A stretch of 64,000 nucleotides of DNA from the NCBI GenBank assembly GCA_015063905.1, contig SVTF01000003.1, positions 1-64,000 on the forward strand, given 5' to 3'. The DNA comes from Oscillospiraceae bacterium. Lineage in GTDB: Bacteria > Bacillota > Clostridia > Oscillospirales > CAG-272. Positions 24,667-33,767 of the stretch are shown here, piece by piece (positions within the stretch are counted from its first letter, which is position 1; each line of letters opens with the position of its first letter). The position numbers and the translations under genes were made by a program. Below the pieces are notes generated by a model. It saw only the letters and a list, made by a program, of their open reading frames with translations. It ran no database searches and was not told the origin of the DNA.

Positions 24667-25404
24667 ATGGCAATATTCGTACTTTCCGATCTCCATCTTT
24701 CCACCGATGACAAGACCAACAAATCAATGGAGGTCTTTGGAAACCGCTGGCAAGACTATATTTCGAAAATAGAAAAAAACTGGAATGCCGTGGTATCGTC
24801 GGGCGACACCGTTATAGTCCCTGGCGACATCTCGTGGGCTATGAAGCTTGAGGATTCTTATGCCGACCTCAAATTTCTCGATTCCTTGAACGGCAAAAAG
24901 CTGCTTGGCAAGGGCAATCACGATTTTTGGTGGGCTACGGTGTCAAAAATGAAAAAGTTTTTTGAGCAAAGCGGATTTCAAACGCTTGACATTCTCTACA
25001 ATAACGCGCACGTTCTGGAGGACAGGATAGTTTGCGGCACAAGAGGCTGGTTCCCAGACGAGAGCAAGCAAATAACCGTGGGAGAGGTGGATTTTGATAA
25101 GATAGTGAATCGCGAGGTTGGCAGACTTACGCTCAGCTTGAACGATGCCAACTCAAAGCAGAGGCAACATGTGCAAGAGCACGGAGAGCAGCTTCCGATA
25201 CAGGTATTTTTGCATTTCCCACCCGTTTGGGCAGGCATGGAGATGACCGCGCTCATCGACGTTCTGAAGGAATATAATATCGAGCAGGTTTTCTTTGGTC
25301 ATATACACTCATCTTACGCGTATCCCGCCTCGTTTGTGCATAAAGGCATAAAATTTACGCTTACTTCGTCGGATTTTCTCTCTTTTTATCCTTTAAAAAT
25401 ATAA
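24667..25404 (+). CDS. Metallophosphoesterase
   Basis: The 245-residue product has the calcineurin-like phosphoesterase motifs in order: SDLHLS at residues 6-11, PGDISW near 55, GKGNHDFWW near 81, LHFPPVW and FFGHIHS. These give the two-metal centre. The size and the GKGNHDFWW form match the YkuE/YpbG-like small phosphoesterases of Firmicutes. The physiological substrate is unknown. It has a GAGGT site and stands alone upstream of the trigger factor gene. Confidence 0.9.
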   Translation: MAIFVLSDLHLSTDDKTNKSMEVFGNRWQDYISKIEKNWNAVVSSGDTVIVPGDISWAMKLEDSYADLKFLDSLNGKKLLGKGNHDFWWATVSKMKKFFEQSGFQTLDILYNNAHVLEDRIVCGTRGWFPDESKQITVGEVDFDKIVNREVGRLTLSLNDANSKQRQHVQEHGEQLPIQVFLHFPPVWAGMEMTALIDVLKEYNIEQVFFGHIHSSYAYPASFVHKGIKFTLTSSDFLSFYPLKI

Positions 25405-25411
25405 AAAGGTA

Positions 25412-25440
25412 TTGACAAAATCCAAATTTAGTTATAAAAT
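25412..25440 (+). promoter_or_regulatory. Promoter of tig
   Basis: TTGACA (25412-25417), 17-bp spacer, TAAAAT (25435-25440). The leader to the start codon is about 95 bases. Confidence 0.8.
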
Positions 25441-25539
25441 ATATTAGTGTGGCTAAAAGCGCGCGCGAATATTTTTTCGGCGTTTTTTGGCAGAAAAATT
25501 TGTAAAATATAAGAGAAATATATTTGGAGGAATCTTAAA

Positions 25540-26889
25540 ATGACACTCTTAAAAAACGAGAAGGCAGAAAACAGCACGGTAAAGCTTGAATTTTCTGTTG
25601 ACAAGGCTACTTTTGACGCGGCTTGCGAAAAGGTTTATCGCAGAACGGTCAAGAAGATCAACGTTCCCGGCTTCAGAGCGGGCAAGGCTCCCAAGGCTAT
25701 CATCGAAAAGATGTACGGCAAGGGCGTATTCTATGAGGATGCTATCAACGACCTCATTCCCGACAACTACAACGCGGCTCTTAAGGAGTCCGGTATAGAG
25801 GCAGTTGGTCAGCCCGAGATAGATATCGTTTCCATTGACGAGAACGGTCTTGTTCTCTCCGCAATCGTTCCCGTAAAGCCCGAGTGCAAGATCGAAGGCT
25901 ATAAGGGTCTCCCCTTCTCCAAGACTGTAGCAAAGGTCAAGGCTGAGGAGATCGAGAACGAGCTTAAGATGGTTCAGGAAAGAAACTCCCGCGAGATCGA
26001 CGTAACCGACGCTCCCTGCGCTATGGGTGACGTTGCAAAGATCGACTTTGAGGGCTTTATCGACGGTGTCGCTTTTGAGGGCGGTAAGGGCGAGAACTAC
26101 TCCTTAAAGCTCGGCTCCGGCTCTTTCATTCCCGGATTTGAGGAGCAGGTTGCGGGTCACAGCGTTGGCGACGAGTTTGACGTAAACGTTCCTTTCCCCG
26201 CTGATTACCACGCAGCAGAGCTTGCAGGTAAGGACGCTTGCTTTAAGGTAAAGGTAAACACTATCACAAAGATAGAGCTTCCCGCACTTGACGACGACTT
26301 TGCAAAGGACGTTTCCGAATTTGACACCCTTGATGAATACAAGGCAGATCTTAAGGCAAAGATACAGAAGAGACACGAAAACGCGGCTGAGGCTGAGTTT
26401 GAGGAAAAGGTAATGGACGCGCTCATCGAAAAGCTTGAGGCTGATATTCCCGAGGCTATGTTTGCCGCAGAGGTTGAGAACTCTGTTCGAGATTACGATA
26501 ACAGACTCCGCCAGAGCGGACTCGATCTCAAGACCTATCTCCAGTACACCGGTATGGATCTTGACGGTCTGCGCGCTCAGATGCGTCCTCAGGCTGAAAA
26601 GCAGGTCAAGGCTCGCTTGGCTCTGGAGGCAGTTGCTGCCGCTGAGGCTATCGAGGTAACCGAGGAGGAGCTTAGCGCCGAGTACGCTCTCATCGCTGAC
26701 ACATACAAGCTTGAGGCTGACAAGGTTCGCGAGATGGTTGACGAGGCTATGGTTAAGGCTGACGTAAGCGTAAGAAAGGCTATGCAGATAGTTAAGGACA
26801 ACGCAAAGAAGCCCACAAAGCCCAGAGCAAAAAAGGCAACCAAGGCTGAGGATGCTCCCGCAGAGGAAGCACCTGCAGATGCCGAGTGA
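25540..26889 (+). CDS. tig: Trigger factor, ribosome-associated chaperone and peptidyl-prolyl isomerase
   Basis: The 449-residue chaperone binds near the ribosomal exit tunnel and folds nascent chains. The ribosome-docking signature GFRAGKAP lies at residues 44-51, the FKBP-type isomerase domain (DFEGFIDGVAFEGG) near 165-245, and the helical C-domain follows. The tail is a Lys/Ala/Pro/Glu-rich stretch (KPTKPRAKKATK) of about 35 residues, a lineage-specific extension. A TTTGGAGG site precedes the ATG. It opens the conserved tig-clpP-clpX block. Confidence 0.97.
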   Translation: MTLLKNEKAENSTVKLEFSVDKATFDAACEKVYRRTVKKINVPGFRAGKAPKAIIEKMYGKGVFYEDAINDLIPDNYNAALKESGIEAVGQPEIDIVSIDENGLVLSAIVPVKPECKIEGYKGLPFSKTVAKVKAEEIENELKMVQERNSREIDVTDAPCAMGDVAKIDFEGFIDGVAFEGGKGENYSLKLGSGSFIPGFEEQVAGHSVGDEFDVNVPFPADYHAAELAGKDACFKVKVNTITKIELPALDDDFAKDVSEFDTLDEYKADLKAKIQKRHENAAEAEFEEKVMDALIEKLEADIPEAMFAAEVENSVRDYDNRLRQSGLDLKTYLQYTGMDLDGLRAQMRPQAEKQVKARLALEAVAAAEAIEVTEEELSAEYALIADTYKLEADKVREMVDEAMVKADVSVRKAMQIVKDNAKKPTKPRAKKATKAEDAPAEEAPADAE

Positions 26890-26942
26890 TAGAGCTTAAA
26901 AACATACGAAATATACGGTCAAGTCTATAACTGACCCAAAAC

Positions 26943-27012
26943 AAGCGCCGTGGACAATTACGATCAGCAGACCTCTGCTCTGTTTTCATCCACGGCGCGT
27001 GTTAGTTTTTGT
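26943..27012 (+). terminator. Long hairpin between tig and clpP
   Basis: Outer stem GCGCCGTGGA / TCCACGGCGC encloses a smaller AGCAGA/TCTGCT hairpin and is followed by a T-rich stretch. It probably attenuates or ends tig transcription. Confidence 0.6.
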
Positions 27013-27035
27013 AAATAATAAAAATGGAGGTTTTT

Positions 27036-27641
27036 ATGGATAATTCCATTATGAAAAACGCTCTCGTTCCCATGGTCGTCGAGCAGACGGGCAGAGGCGA
27101 GCGCTCATACGACATTTTTTCAAGACTTCTTAACGACAGGATCATTTTCCTCTCCGATGAGGTAAATGACACCACCGCCTCTCTTGTTGTGGCGCAGATG
27201 CTCTTCCTTGAGGCGCAGGATCCCGATAAGGATATCTGCTTTTATATCAACAGCCCCGGCGGCTCCGTTACCGCGGGAATGGCTATCTACGACACCATGC
27301 AATACATCAAATGCGATGTTTCAACCATTTGCATCGGCATGGCGGCAAGCATGGGCGCGTTCTTGCTCTCCGCGGGAACAAAGGGCAAGAGAATTGCGCT
27401 TCCCCACAGCGAGATAATGATACATCAGCCCTTGGGCGGCGCTCAGGGTCAGGCAAGCGACATAAAGATACGCGCGGAGCTTATCCTTCGCACGCGCGAC
27501 ATGCTCAACAAGATACTCTCCGAGAATACAGGCAAGCCCATCGAGCAGATCGAAAAGGACACCGACAGAGATAACTTTATGACCGCCGAGCAGGCGCTGG
27601 AATACGGTATCATCGACCGCATCATCACTAAACACGAATAA
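27036..27641 (+). CDS. clpP: ATP-dependent Clp protease proteolytic subunit
   Basis: The 201-residue serine protease forms the tetradecameric chamber used with ClpX and ClpC, both encoded in this window. The catalytic triad is Ser105 (GMAASMG), His130 (MIHQP) and Asp179. The ATG at 27036 follows GGAGG at 27026-27030; the in-frame ATG at 27024 overlaps that site and is not used. It lies 68 bases before clpX. Confidence 0.97.
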   Translation: MDNSIMKNALVPMVVEQTGRGERSYDIFSRLLNDRIIFLSDEVNDTTASLVVAQMLFLEAQDPDKDICFYINSPGGSVTAGMAIYDTMQYIKCDVSTICIGMAASMGAFLLSAGTKGKRIALPHSEIMIHQPLGGAQGQASDIKIRAELILRTRDMLNKILSENTGKPIEQIEKDTDRDNFMTAEQALEYGIIDRIITKHE

Positions 27642-27709
27642 AAGCGTGAAAGCTTTGCCGATTTTGTACCGGAGGCAATGCTTTTTCACGCGGCGAAATG
27701 GAGATCACA

Positions 27710-29017
27710 ATGTCATCTAACAGTGGAAAATCATCGGGCGGCAATTTGCGATATTGCTCCTTTTGCGGAAGAAATGAAAATCAGGTCAATTTCCTGATCC
27801 CTTCCCCATCGGGTGTTTACATCTGCGATTTCTGCGTTGAATCCTGCGCGGAGCTTATCGAGGAGACAGAGGCAGAGGTAAGAGCCGAGCATGAGTCGTC
27901 ACTCACGTTTGAAAATCTTCCCAAGCCCAAGGACATCAAGGCTTCTCTTGACGATCACGTGGTCGGTCAGGAAAATGCCAAGGTCGCTTTGTCCGTTGCC
28001 GTTTATAATCATTACAAAAGAATACTCTCAAAGGACGCAAATGCCAAGAAAAAAGGCAAAAAGCACGAAGACACGCCCGCTGATGACGGCGTGGAGATCC
28101 AAAAGAGCAACGTGCTTTTGCTCGGTCCCACGGGTGTAGGTAAGACCTATCTTGCGCAAACGCTTGCAAAGACCTTAAAGGTTCCCTTCGCTATCGCGGA
28201 CGCCACTACTCTGACCGAGGCGGGATACGTTGGCGAGGACGTGGAAAACATTCTGCTCCGTCTTATTCAGGCGGCGGACTACGACATAGAGCTTGCCGAG
28301 CGCGGTATCATCTACATTGACGAGGTGGATAAGATATCCAGAAAGAGCGAAAATCGTTCCATCACCCGCGACGTTTCGGGAGAAGGAGTTCAGCAGGCGC
28401 TGCTCAAGATACTTGAGGGCACAGTTGCAAACGTACCCCCGCAGGGCGGAAGAAAGCATCCCAATCAGGAGTTTATAAAAATCAACACCGAAAATATTCT
28501 CTTTATCTGCGGAGGCGCGTTCGACGGCCTTGATAAGATAATCGAGAACCGCAAGGGCAAGCGCCTTATCGGCTTTTCGGGCGAGAAAAACGAGGACGCG
28601 GCGCGCACATCCGAAAATTCGGGCATTTTTGGCGACGTAACGGCACACGACATCGTAAAGTTCGGTCTTATCCCGGAGCTTGTCGGCCGTCTTCCCATTA
28701 TCGTATCGCTTACCGAGCTTGATAACGACGCGCTGGTGCGTATCCTTAAAGAACCCAAAAATGCCGTTTTAAAGCAGTATATGAAGCTGTTTTCCTATGA
28801 CGGCGTAAGGCTTTCCTTTACCGACGATGCACTTGCCGCCATAGCACAGCTCGCAACCGAAAGAAAAACGGGCGCGCGCGGTCTGCGCTCCATAATTGAG
28901 GGCTTTATGACCGATATTATGTATGACATACCCTCGCGCGACGACGTGGAGGAGGTCATCATAACAAAGGAATGTGTGACCGAGGGTGCTGATCCCGAGC
29001 TTAAATTAATTGGATAA
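27710..29017 (+). CDS. clpX: ATP-dependent Clp protease ATP-binding subunit ClpX
   Basis: The 435-residue AAA+ unfoldase feeds substrates to ClpP. The N-terminal zinc domain has CSFC at 16-19 and CDFC at 39-42. The Walker A motif GPTGVGKT, Walker [11 protein letters not shown], and the [19 protein letters not shown] pore region follow in order. ATG at 27710 is seven bases after GGAG; the ATG at 27698 overlaps that site. The 42-bp palindrome after the stop codon marks the end of the tig-clpP-clpX block. Confidence 0.97.
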   Translation: MSSNSGKSSGGNLRYCSFCGRNENQVNFLIPSPSGVYICDFCVESCAELIEETEAEVRAEHESSLTFENLPKPKDIKASLDDHVVGQENAKVALSVAVYNHYKRILSKDANAKKKGKKHEDTPADDGVEIQKSNVLLLGPTGVGKTYLAQTLAKTLKVPFAIADATTLTEAGYVGEDVENILLRLIQAADYDIELAERGIIYIDEVDKISRKSENRSITRDVSGEGVQQALLKILEGTVANVPPQGGRKHPNQEFIKINTENILFICGGAFDGLDKIIENRKGKRLIGFSGEKNEDAARTSENSGIFGDVTAHDIVKFGLIPELVGRLPIIVSLTELDNDALVRILKEPKNAVLKQYMKLFSYDGVRLSFTDDALAAIAQLATERKTGARGLRSIIEGFMTDIMYDIPSRDDVEEVIITKECVTEGADPELKLIG

Positions 29018-29030
29018 TATCAATACGCGT

Positions 29031-29072
29031 GATATGGGGGAAACCTTTTTGCAAAAAGGTTTCCCCCATATC
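29031..29072. repeat. 42-bp perfect palindrome after clpX
   Basis: Twenty-base arms, each matching perfectly (GATATGGGGG...CCTTTTT and its complement) around a GC centre. There is no T run after it, so it is not a classical terminator, though it could stop or stabilise the clpX transcript. Confidence 0.8.
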
Positions 29073-29113
29073 TGTTCACTATTGCGCCAAGGCTGTATCG
29101 CGTCTTTGCGCCA

Positions 29114-29683
29114 TTATCCGTTTTTATTTTTTAGGTTTAAAAAGCAGTCATCACCGTGTGAATCTATTACTCCGATGGCTTGAAGATATGAATACACTAT
29201 CTTCGTGCCGACAAATGTCATTCCTCGGCGGCGCAGGTCGAAGGATATGGCGTCCGATAGCGGTGATGACGTTTTATCGTTTTCAGTTACCACGTGACCG
29301 TCCCAAAACGACCTCAGATAATTATAAAAGCTTCCCATCTCAACAACTATTTCAACAAAGATACGGGCATTGCTCACGGCGGCGCGCATTTTGAGCTTGT
29401 TGCGAATGAGCGACTTGTTGTTCAAAAGCTCTGTAAGCTTTTCTTCACCGTAAAGCGCGACCCTTGACGCGTCAAAAAAGTCAAAAGCCTCGCGGAAGGC
29501 TTGCCGCTTATTGAGCACGCACTCCCACGACAGTCCTGCCTGGAAAGATTCCAAAACAAGCATCTCAAAGAGATACGTGTCGTCAAAGCGCGGTCTTCCC
29601 CACTCTTTATCGTGATATTCGACGTATATAGGATTTTTAAGATTGCACCAAAAGCATCTTTTTTTGTTTTCGGGGCTATTCAT
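29114..29683 (-). CDS. tag: DNA-3-methyladenine glycosylase I
   Basis: The 189-residue enzyme removes 3-methyladenine from alkylated DNA. The N-terminal CFWC and YHDKEWG, the FEMLVLESFQAGLSW helix with its conserved Glu, and the C-terminal HGDDC zinc ligands match Tag. It overlaps the end of aroK by eight bases on the same strand, so the two are probably cotranscribed although unrelated in function. Confidence 0.95.
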   Translation of the reverse strand: MNSPENKKRCFWCNLKNPIYVEYHDKEWGRPRFDDTYLFEMLVLESFQAGLSWECVLNKRQAFREAFDFFDASRVALYGEEKLTELLNNKSLIRNKLKMRAAVSNARIFVEIVVEMGSFYNYLRSFWDGHVVTENDKTSSPLSDAISFDLRRRGMTFVGTKIVYSYLQAIGVIDSHGDDCFLNLKNKNG

Positions 29684-30173
29684 CTTTCATCGCCTCGCAT
29701 ATCCTTTGGAGAGAATCGGCAAGAGAGGCGCGGAACACGTCCACGGTAACGTCGGCATACCTCTCGTAAAGCGGCGCGCGCTCCTCGTACATTTGCGAGA
29801 GCTTGTTTCCATGACGCATAATGACTCCGCGATGCGCAAAGTCACCAAGCCTGCGCTCCATCTCCTCAAAGGGTATTTTGAGATACACCACCTTACCAAG
29901 CGTTTTCAGATGCTCCATAGCGCCGCGGCAATACACAACGCTTCCGCCCGTGGCGATAATAGCGTTTTGTTCCTCGATCTGCGAGTTTATCCTGTCCTCT
30001 ATCTGCAAAAACCCCTCGGCTCCGCGCTTTTCTATTATTTCGTGGAGCAGCATGCCCTCCGACTCCTGTATGAGCAGGTCGGAGTCAACAAATCGGTAGC
30101 CCAGCTTTTTTGCAAGCAAAACTCCAAGCGTGCTTTTGCCGCACGATGGCATTCCTATAAGTATTATTGACAT
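29676..30173 (-). CDS. aroK: Shikimate kinase
   Basis: The 165-residue kinase phosphorylates shikimate in the aromatic amino acid pathway. The P loop GMPSCGKS lies at residues 7-14, followed by the shikimate-binding DSD (FVDSDLLI) and the GGSVVYC segment. I chose the ATG at 30173, preceded by AGAGGA; longer in-frame starts lack a site and would run into the upstream promoter region. It overlaps tag by eight bases. Confidence 0.94.
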   Translation of the reverse strand: MSIILIGMPSCGKSTLGVLLAKKLGYRFVDSDLLIQESEGMLLHEIIEKRGAEGFLQIEDRINSQIEEQNAIIATGGSVVYCRGAMEHLKTLGKVVYLKIPFEEMERRLGDFAHRGVIMRHGNKLSQMYEERAPLYERYADVTVDVFRASLADSLQRICEAMKDE

Positions 30174-30264
30174 TTTTATCCTCTTACCGAATTTATGATT
30201 ATCAATCTGATTATACCACCCTTTTCCTCCAATTTCAAGACCCTTGAGCATACATTAATTTTTG

Positions 30265-30293
30265 TTGACACAGACGGGAGTTTATGATATAAT
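30265..30293 (+). promoter_or_regulatory. Promoter of the fucU gene
   Basis: Consensus TTGACA (30265-30270), 17-bp spacer and extended -10 TGA-TATAAT (30288-30293). Confidence 0.85.
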
Positions 30294-30327
30294 TATCAGG
30301 ATAATTAAATTATTTTTGAGGTGAATC

Positions 30328-30768
30328 ATGTTAAAGGGTATTCCAAAAATTCTTCCCCCATCTCTCTTAAAGGTGCTTTGCGAAATGGGTCACAGTGACC
30401 GCATCTGCATTGCTGACGGTAATTTCCCCTCCGAGTCCATGGGAAAGAACGCAATCGTTATACGCATGGACGGTCACGGTGTTCCCGAAATACTTGACGC
30501 CATTCTCAAGCTTTTCCCTCTCGATTCATACACCGATACACCCGTCACGCTGATGCGCCTTATGGAAAGGGACGAAGGCAGGATACAAACGCCCATATGG
30601 GATGAGTATGCCAAAATAGTTGCCCGCCACGACGAGCGCGGCGCCAATGCTATATGCAATATCGACCGCTTTGAATTTTACGAGGAGGCTAAAAAATGCT
30701 ACTGCATTATAGCCACGGGCGAGAGCGCGGTCTATGCCAACGTCATTCTCCAAAAGGGCGTTGTGTAA
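30328..30768 (+). CDS. fucU: RbsD/FucU family sugar mutarotase, probably L-fucose mutarotase
   Basis: The 146-residue product matches FucU: MLKGIPKILPPSLLKVLCEMGHSD with the catalytic His, ADGNFPSES, and the C-terminal ESAVYANVILQKGVV. FucU interconverts the anomers of L-fucose; RbsD, the ribose pyranase, is the alternative. The L-fucose isomerase gene 1.1 kb downstream favours the fucose assignment. The start follows GAGGTGA and a consensus promoter, so the gene is its own unit. Confidence 0.92.
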   Translation: MLKGIPKILPPSLLKVLCEMGHSDRICIADGNFPSESMGKNAIVIRMDGHGVPEILDAILKLFPLDSYTDTPVTLMRLMERDEGRIQTPIWDEYAKIVARHDERGANAICNIDRFEFYEEAKKCYCIIATGESAVYANVILQKGVV

Positions 30769-30779
30769 CGATAAATAAT

Positions 30780-30813
30780 ACAACGGCACGTTCTATAGAA
30801 CGTGCCGTTTTGA
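30780..30813. terminator. Bidirectional terminator between fucU and the AraC-type regulator
   Basis: Perfect palindrome AACGGCACGTTCT/AGAACGTGCCGTT followed by four T on the plus strand, between convergent genes. Confidence 0.8.
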
Positions 30814-30821
30814 CATCTCGG

Positions 30822-31694
30822 TCATTTCTTTCTTTGCGCGCGAATGGTCTTTCTATATTGGATAGGCGTCATTCCCTCGCTCTTTTTAAACGCCTTAAAG
30901 AACAGAACGTGGTCCTTATATCCGCAATTCTCACCTATCTCGCTTGCGGACATATCTGTTTCCTGCAAAAGCTTTTTGGCGTGGGATATGCGCTTTTTGG
31001 CAACGTATTGCATAGGCGGAGTACCAATGTATTTTTTAAACACGTGCGAAACGTAGTATTTGCTGACGTGCAGATCGCTGCATATCTGGTCCATAGATTC
31101 TACCTTCAAATAATTATTGAGCAGATAATTATGTATTCTGGCAAATATAGCATTGGTAACAAATTTTGCATCCGATATGTCGGCAAGTCGCAATACGTCT
31201 ATGAGGATAAGGCGGGACCAATATTTCGTCATAAGGTCGCCGTATTGCCTGTTTTCGTTGACCTCCGCAACAAGCGAGCGAAAATACATCTCAAACTTTT
31301 GCTCCTCTTTGCCTGAGTGAAGCACGGGCGACTTGCCCGCGGCTATGAGATAATCCAAGGCAAGATTACCGATCTGAAAATTGGTGATGCCGAAAAAGGC
31401 AAGCTCAAAGCCCTCGTTTGCGGGAGTGGACTCGCTATGCGGCGTGTTTGGGTTATATACCACGATGTCGCCCTTGGACACCGGATAAGCCATGCCGTCA
31501 ACCGTCACCTCACCGCTACCCAAAAGCACGAACATTATCTCGCAAAATGGATGCGTATGTGTCGTTTCCCTCCATTGCTTGGTCCTTTCAAGCTTGCCCG
31601 CGTACATACATTTTGTGTCAAGCTTTAAGGTGTCGTCTGTGGGATTGCCCTTACTGTTTCGCTCCGCTACGGTATCGTTATTATCATCAAACAT
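30822..31694 (-). CDS. AraC family transcriptional regulator with cupin sensor domain
   Basis: The 290-residue product has an N-terminal cupin fold (HPFCEIMFVLLGSGEVTVDG, residues about 44-95) that binds a sugar or metabolite, and a C-terminal AraC double helix-turn-helix (about 190-288) ending ESEGMTPIQYRK-like, the standard AraC signature. It lies between fucU and fucI, divergent from fucI, so a role as L-fucose regulator is likely but not proven. A GAGGA site precedes the ATG. Confidence 0.93.
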   Translation of the reverse strand: MFDDNNDTVAERNSKGNPTDDTLKLDTKCMYAGKLERTKQWRETTHTHPFCEIMFVLLGSGEVTVDGMAYPVSKGDIVVYNPNTPHSESTPANEGFELAFFGITNFQIGNLALDYLIAAGKSPVLHSGKEEQKFEMYFRSLVAEVNENRQYGDLMTKYWSRLILIDVLRLADISDAKFVTNAIFARIHNYLLNNYLKVESMDQICSDLHVSKYYVSHVFKKYIGTPPMQYVAKKRISHAKKLLQETDMSASEIGENCGYKDHVLFFKAFKKSEGMTPIQYRKTIRAQRKK

Positions 31695-31743
31695 ATATTT
31701 ATTCCTCGTTTTTGCTTGATCTCAAATTCACCTTTACGCACCA

Positions 31744-31772
31744 ATTATATCACACTGTGTGTTTTTTTACAA
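31744..31772 (-). promoter_or_regulatory. Promoter of the AraC-type regulator gene
   Basis: Minus strand: TTGTAA (31767-31772), 17-bp spacer, extended -10 TGA-TATAAT (31744-31749). The spacer holds the dyad CACACTGTGTG. Confidence 0.65.
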
Positions 31773-31911
31773 CACTTTTTGCCCGTTTGTGTTTATTTTT
31801 GTGAAATATTTTGTTTTTTACGCTATTGTTGAAGGCTCGCGCGCGCGATAAAATTAAAGTATATAATACTGATATATATTGTATTTCAATACATCAATAG
31901 GAGAATACATT

Positions 31912-33717
31912 ATGGCACACAACAGATACGTTGGCGATTATCCCGTTATAGGCATTCGCCCCACGATCGACGGACGACGCGGCCCCCTCAAGGTCCGTGA
32001 GGGACTTGAGGATCAGACCATGGCTATGGCTAACGCCGCAAAAAAGCTGTTTGAGCAGAATATTTGCTACTCAAACGGCGAGCCCGTAAAGGTCATCATC
32101 GCGGATACCACTATCGGACGCGTTGCCGAAAGCGCGGCTTGCGCCGACAAATTCAAAAAGGCGGGCGTTGATATTACGCTTACAGTTACTCCCTGCTGGT
32201 GCTACGGCTCGGAGACTATGGATATGGATCCCAACACCATCAAGGGCGTTTGGGGATTTAACGGAACAGAGCGTCCAGGCGCCGTATATCTTGCGTCCGT
32301 GCTTGCTACACACGCGCAAAAGGGCTTGCCCGCGTTTGGCATTTACGGTCACAACGTGCAGAACGTTGACGAGGTCGATAACATTCCCGAGGACGTAAAG
32401 CAAAAGTTGCTTCGCTTTGCTCGCGCCGCGGTTGCCGTTGCCACGATGCGCGGTAAATCTTATCTCCAGATAGGCTCTATCTGCATGGGTATAGGCGGCT
32501 CTATCATTGATTCTTCGTTTATCGAGGACTATCTTGGCATGAGAGTTGAGTCGGTTGACGAGGTTGAGATAATTCGTCGCATGAGCGAGGGCATCTATGA
32601 CGCGGACGAGGTAGCAAGGCTCAAGGCATGGATGGCTGATCACTGCAAGGAGGGCTGGGACAAGAACCCCGAATTTGTCAGGACCTCCGATGAAAAGAAG
32701 GCTGAGCAGTGGGATTTCCTTGCCAAGATGTATTGCATCATCAAGGACCTTATGAACGGCAACCCCAATCTTCCAGAAGGACGCGAGGAGGAAATGGTTG
32801 GTCACAACGCGATCGCGGCAGGATTTCAGGGACAAAGACAGTGGACGGATTTCTATCCCAACTGCGACTTCCCCGAGGCGCTGCTCAACTCCACCTTTGA
32901 CCATAACGGCGCGCGCGAGCCCTACATACTCGCAACCGAGAACGACGTGCTTAACGGCATTGGCATGCTCTTTATGAAGCTGCTTACCAACCGCGCGCAG
33001 ATGTTCTCCGACGTGCGTACCTATTGGTCGCCCGAGGCGTGCAAAAAGGCATCGGGATATCAAGTAACGGGCAAGGCATTGGAGGGCGGCGGCTTTATCC
33101 ACCTTATCAATTCGGGCGCTACCGCGCTTGACGCCTGCGGAGAGTGCCGCGACCAAAACGGAGACCCCGTTATGAAGAAATGGTGGGAGGTTACCGACGC
33201 GGACATTGAAGCCATGACCGCCGCAACCACCTGGCCCGCGGCAGACAACGGATATTTCAGAGGCGGCGGCTTCTCCTCATCCTTTACAACAAGAGCAGAA
33301 ATGCCCGCAACCATGATACGTTTGAATCTTATTAAGGGCTTGGGACCTGTGCTTCAGATAGCGGAGGGCTGGACGGTTCAGCTTCCCGACGACGTAACAA
33401 AGACGCTTATGATGAGAACCGACCCCACCTGGCCTTGCACCTGGTTCACTCCCCGCTGCGACGGCAAGGATGGCTCTCCCTTTAAGATCGCTTACGATGT
33501 TATGAACAATTGGGGCGCTAACCACGGAGCCATCTCCTACGGTCACATCGGAGCCGACCTTATTACCATGTGCTCCATGCTGCGCATACCCGTTTGCATG
33601 CACAACGTTGCCACTGAGGACATCTTCCGCCCTGCCGCTTGGAACGCGTTCGGAATGGACAAGGAGGGTCAGGACTACCGCGCTTGCGCTACGTACGGAC
33701 CTTGCTTTAAAAAGTAA
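31912..33717 (+). CDS. fucI: L-fucose isomerase
   Basis: The 601-residue enzyme converts L-fucose to L-fuculose; some members also act on D-arabinose. The family start [10 protein letters not shown](R)[10 protein letters not shown] is unmistakable, and the conserved [36 protein letters not shown] and [16 protein letters not shown] segments carry substrate and Mn2+ ligands. Length matches E. coli FucI (about 591). The ATG at 31912 follows AGGAG; the longer in-frame start at 31879 lacks a site. No fuculose kinase, aldolase or transporter is encoded in the window. Confidence 0.97.
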   Translation: MAHNRYVGDYPVIGIRPTIDGRRGPLKVREGLEDQTMAMANAAKKLFEQNICYSNGEPVKVIIADTTIGRVAESAACADKFKKAGVDITLTVTPCWCYGSETMDMDPNTIKGVWGFNGTERPGAVYLASVLATHAQKGLPAFGIYGHNVQNVDEVDNIPEDVKQKLLRFARAAVAVATMRGKSYLQIGSICMGIGGSIIDSSFIEDYLGMRVESVDEVEIIRRMSEGIYDADEVARLKAWMADHCKEGWDKNPEFVRTSDEKKAEQWDFLAKMYCIIKDLMNGNPNLPEGREEEMVGHNAIAAGFQGQRQWTDFYPNCDFPEALLNSTFDHNGAREPYILATENDVLNGIGMLFMKLLTNRAQMFSDVRTYWSPEACKKASGYQVTGKALEGGGFIHLINSGATALDACGECRDQNGDPVMKKWWEVTDADIEAMTAATTWPAADNGYFRGGGFSSSFTTRAEMPATMIRLNLIKGLGPVLQIAEGWTVQLPDDVTKTLMMRTDPTWPCTWFTPRCDGKDGSPFKIAYDVMNNWGANHGAISYGHIGADLITMCSMLRIPVCMHNVATEDIFRPAAWNAFGMDKEGQDYRACATYGPCFKK

Positions 33718-33728
33718 ACACAAAAATT

Positions 33729-33767
33729 TAATGACCGTCACGGCTGAACCGTGACGGTCATTTTATT
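33729..33767. terminator. Bidirectional terminator after fucI
   Basis: Stem AATGACCGTCACGG / CCGTGACGGTCATT followed by T-rich sequence, between convergent genes. Confidence 0.85.

Noticed and set aside
25441..25539. Long tig leader considered as a riboswitch
   Set aside because: It is short, AT-rich and shows no conserved riboswitch core.
32071..33156. 361-codon open frame opposite fucI
   Set aside because: Fully antisense to an unmistakable L-fucose isomerase and without supporting signals.
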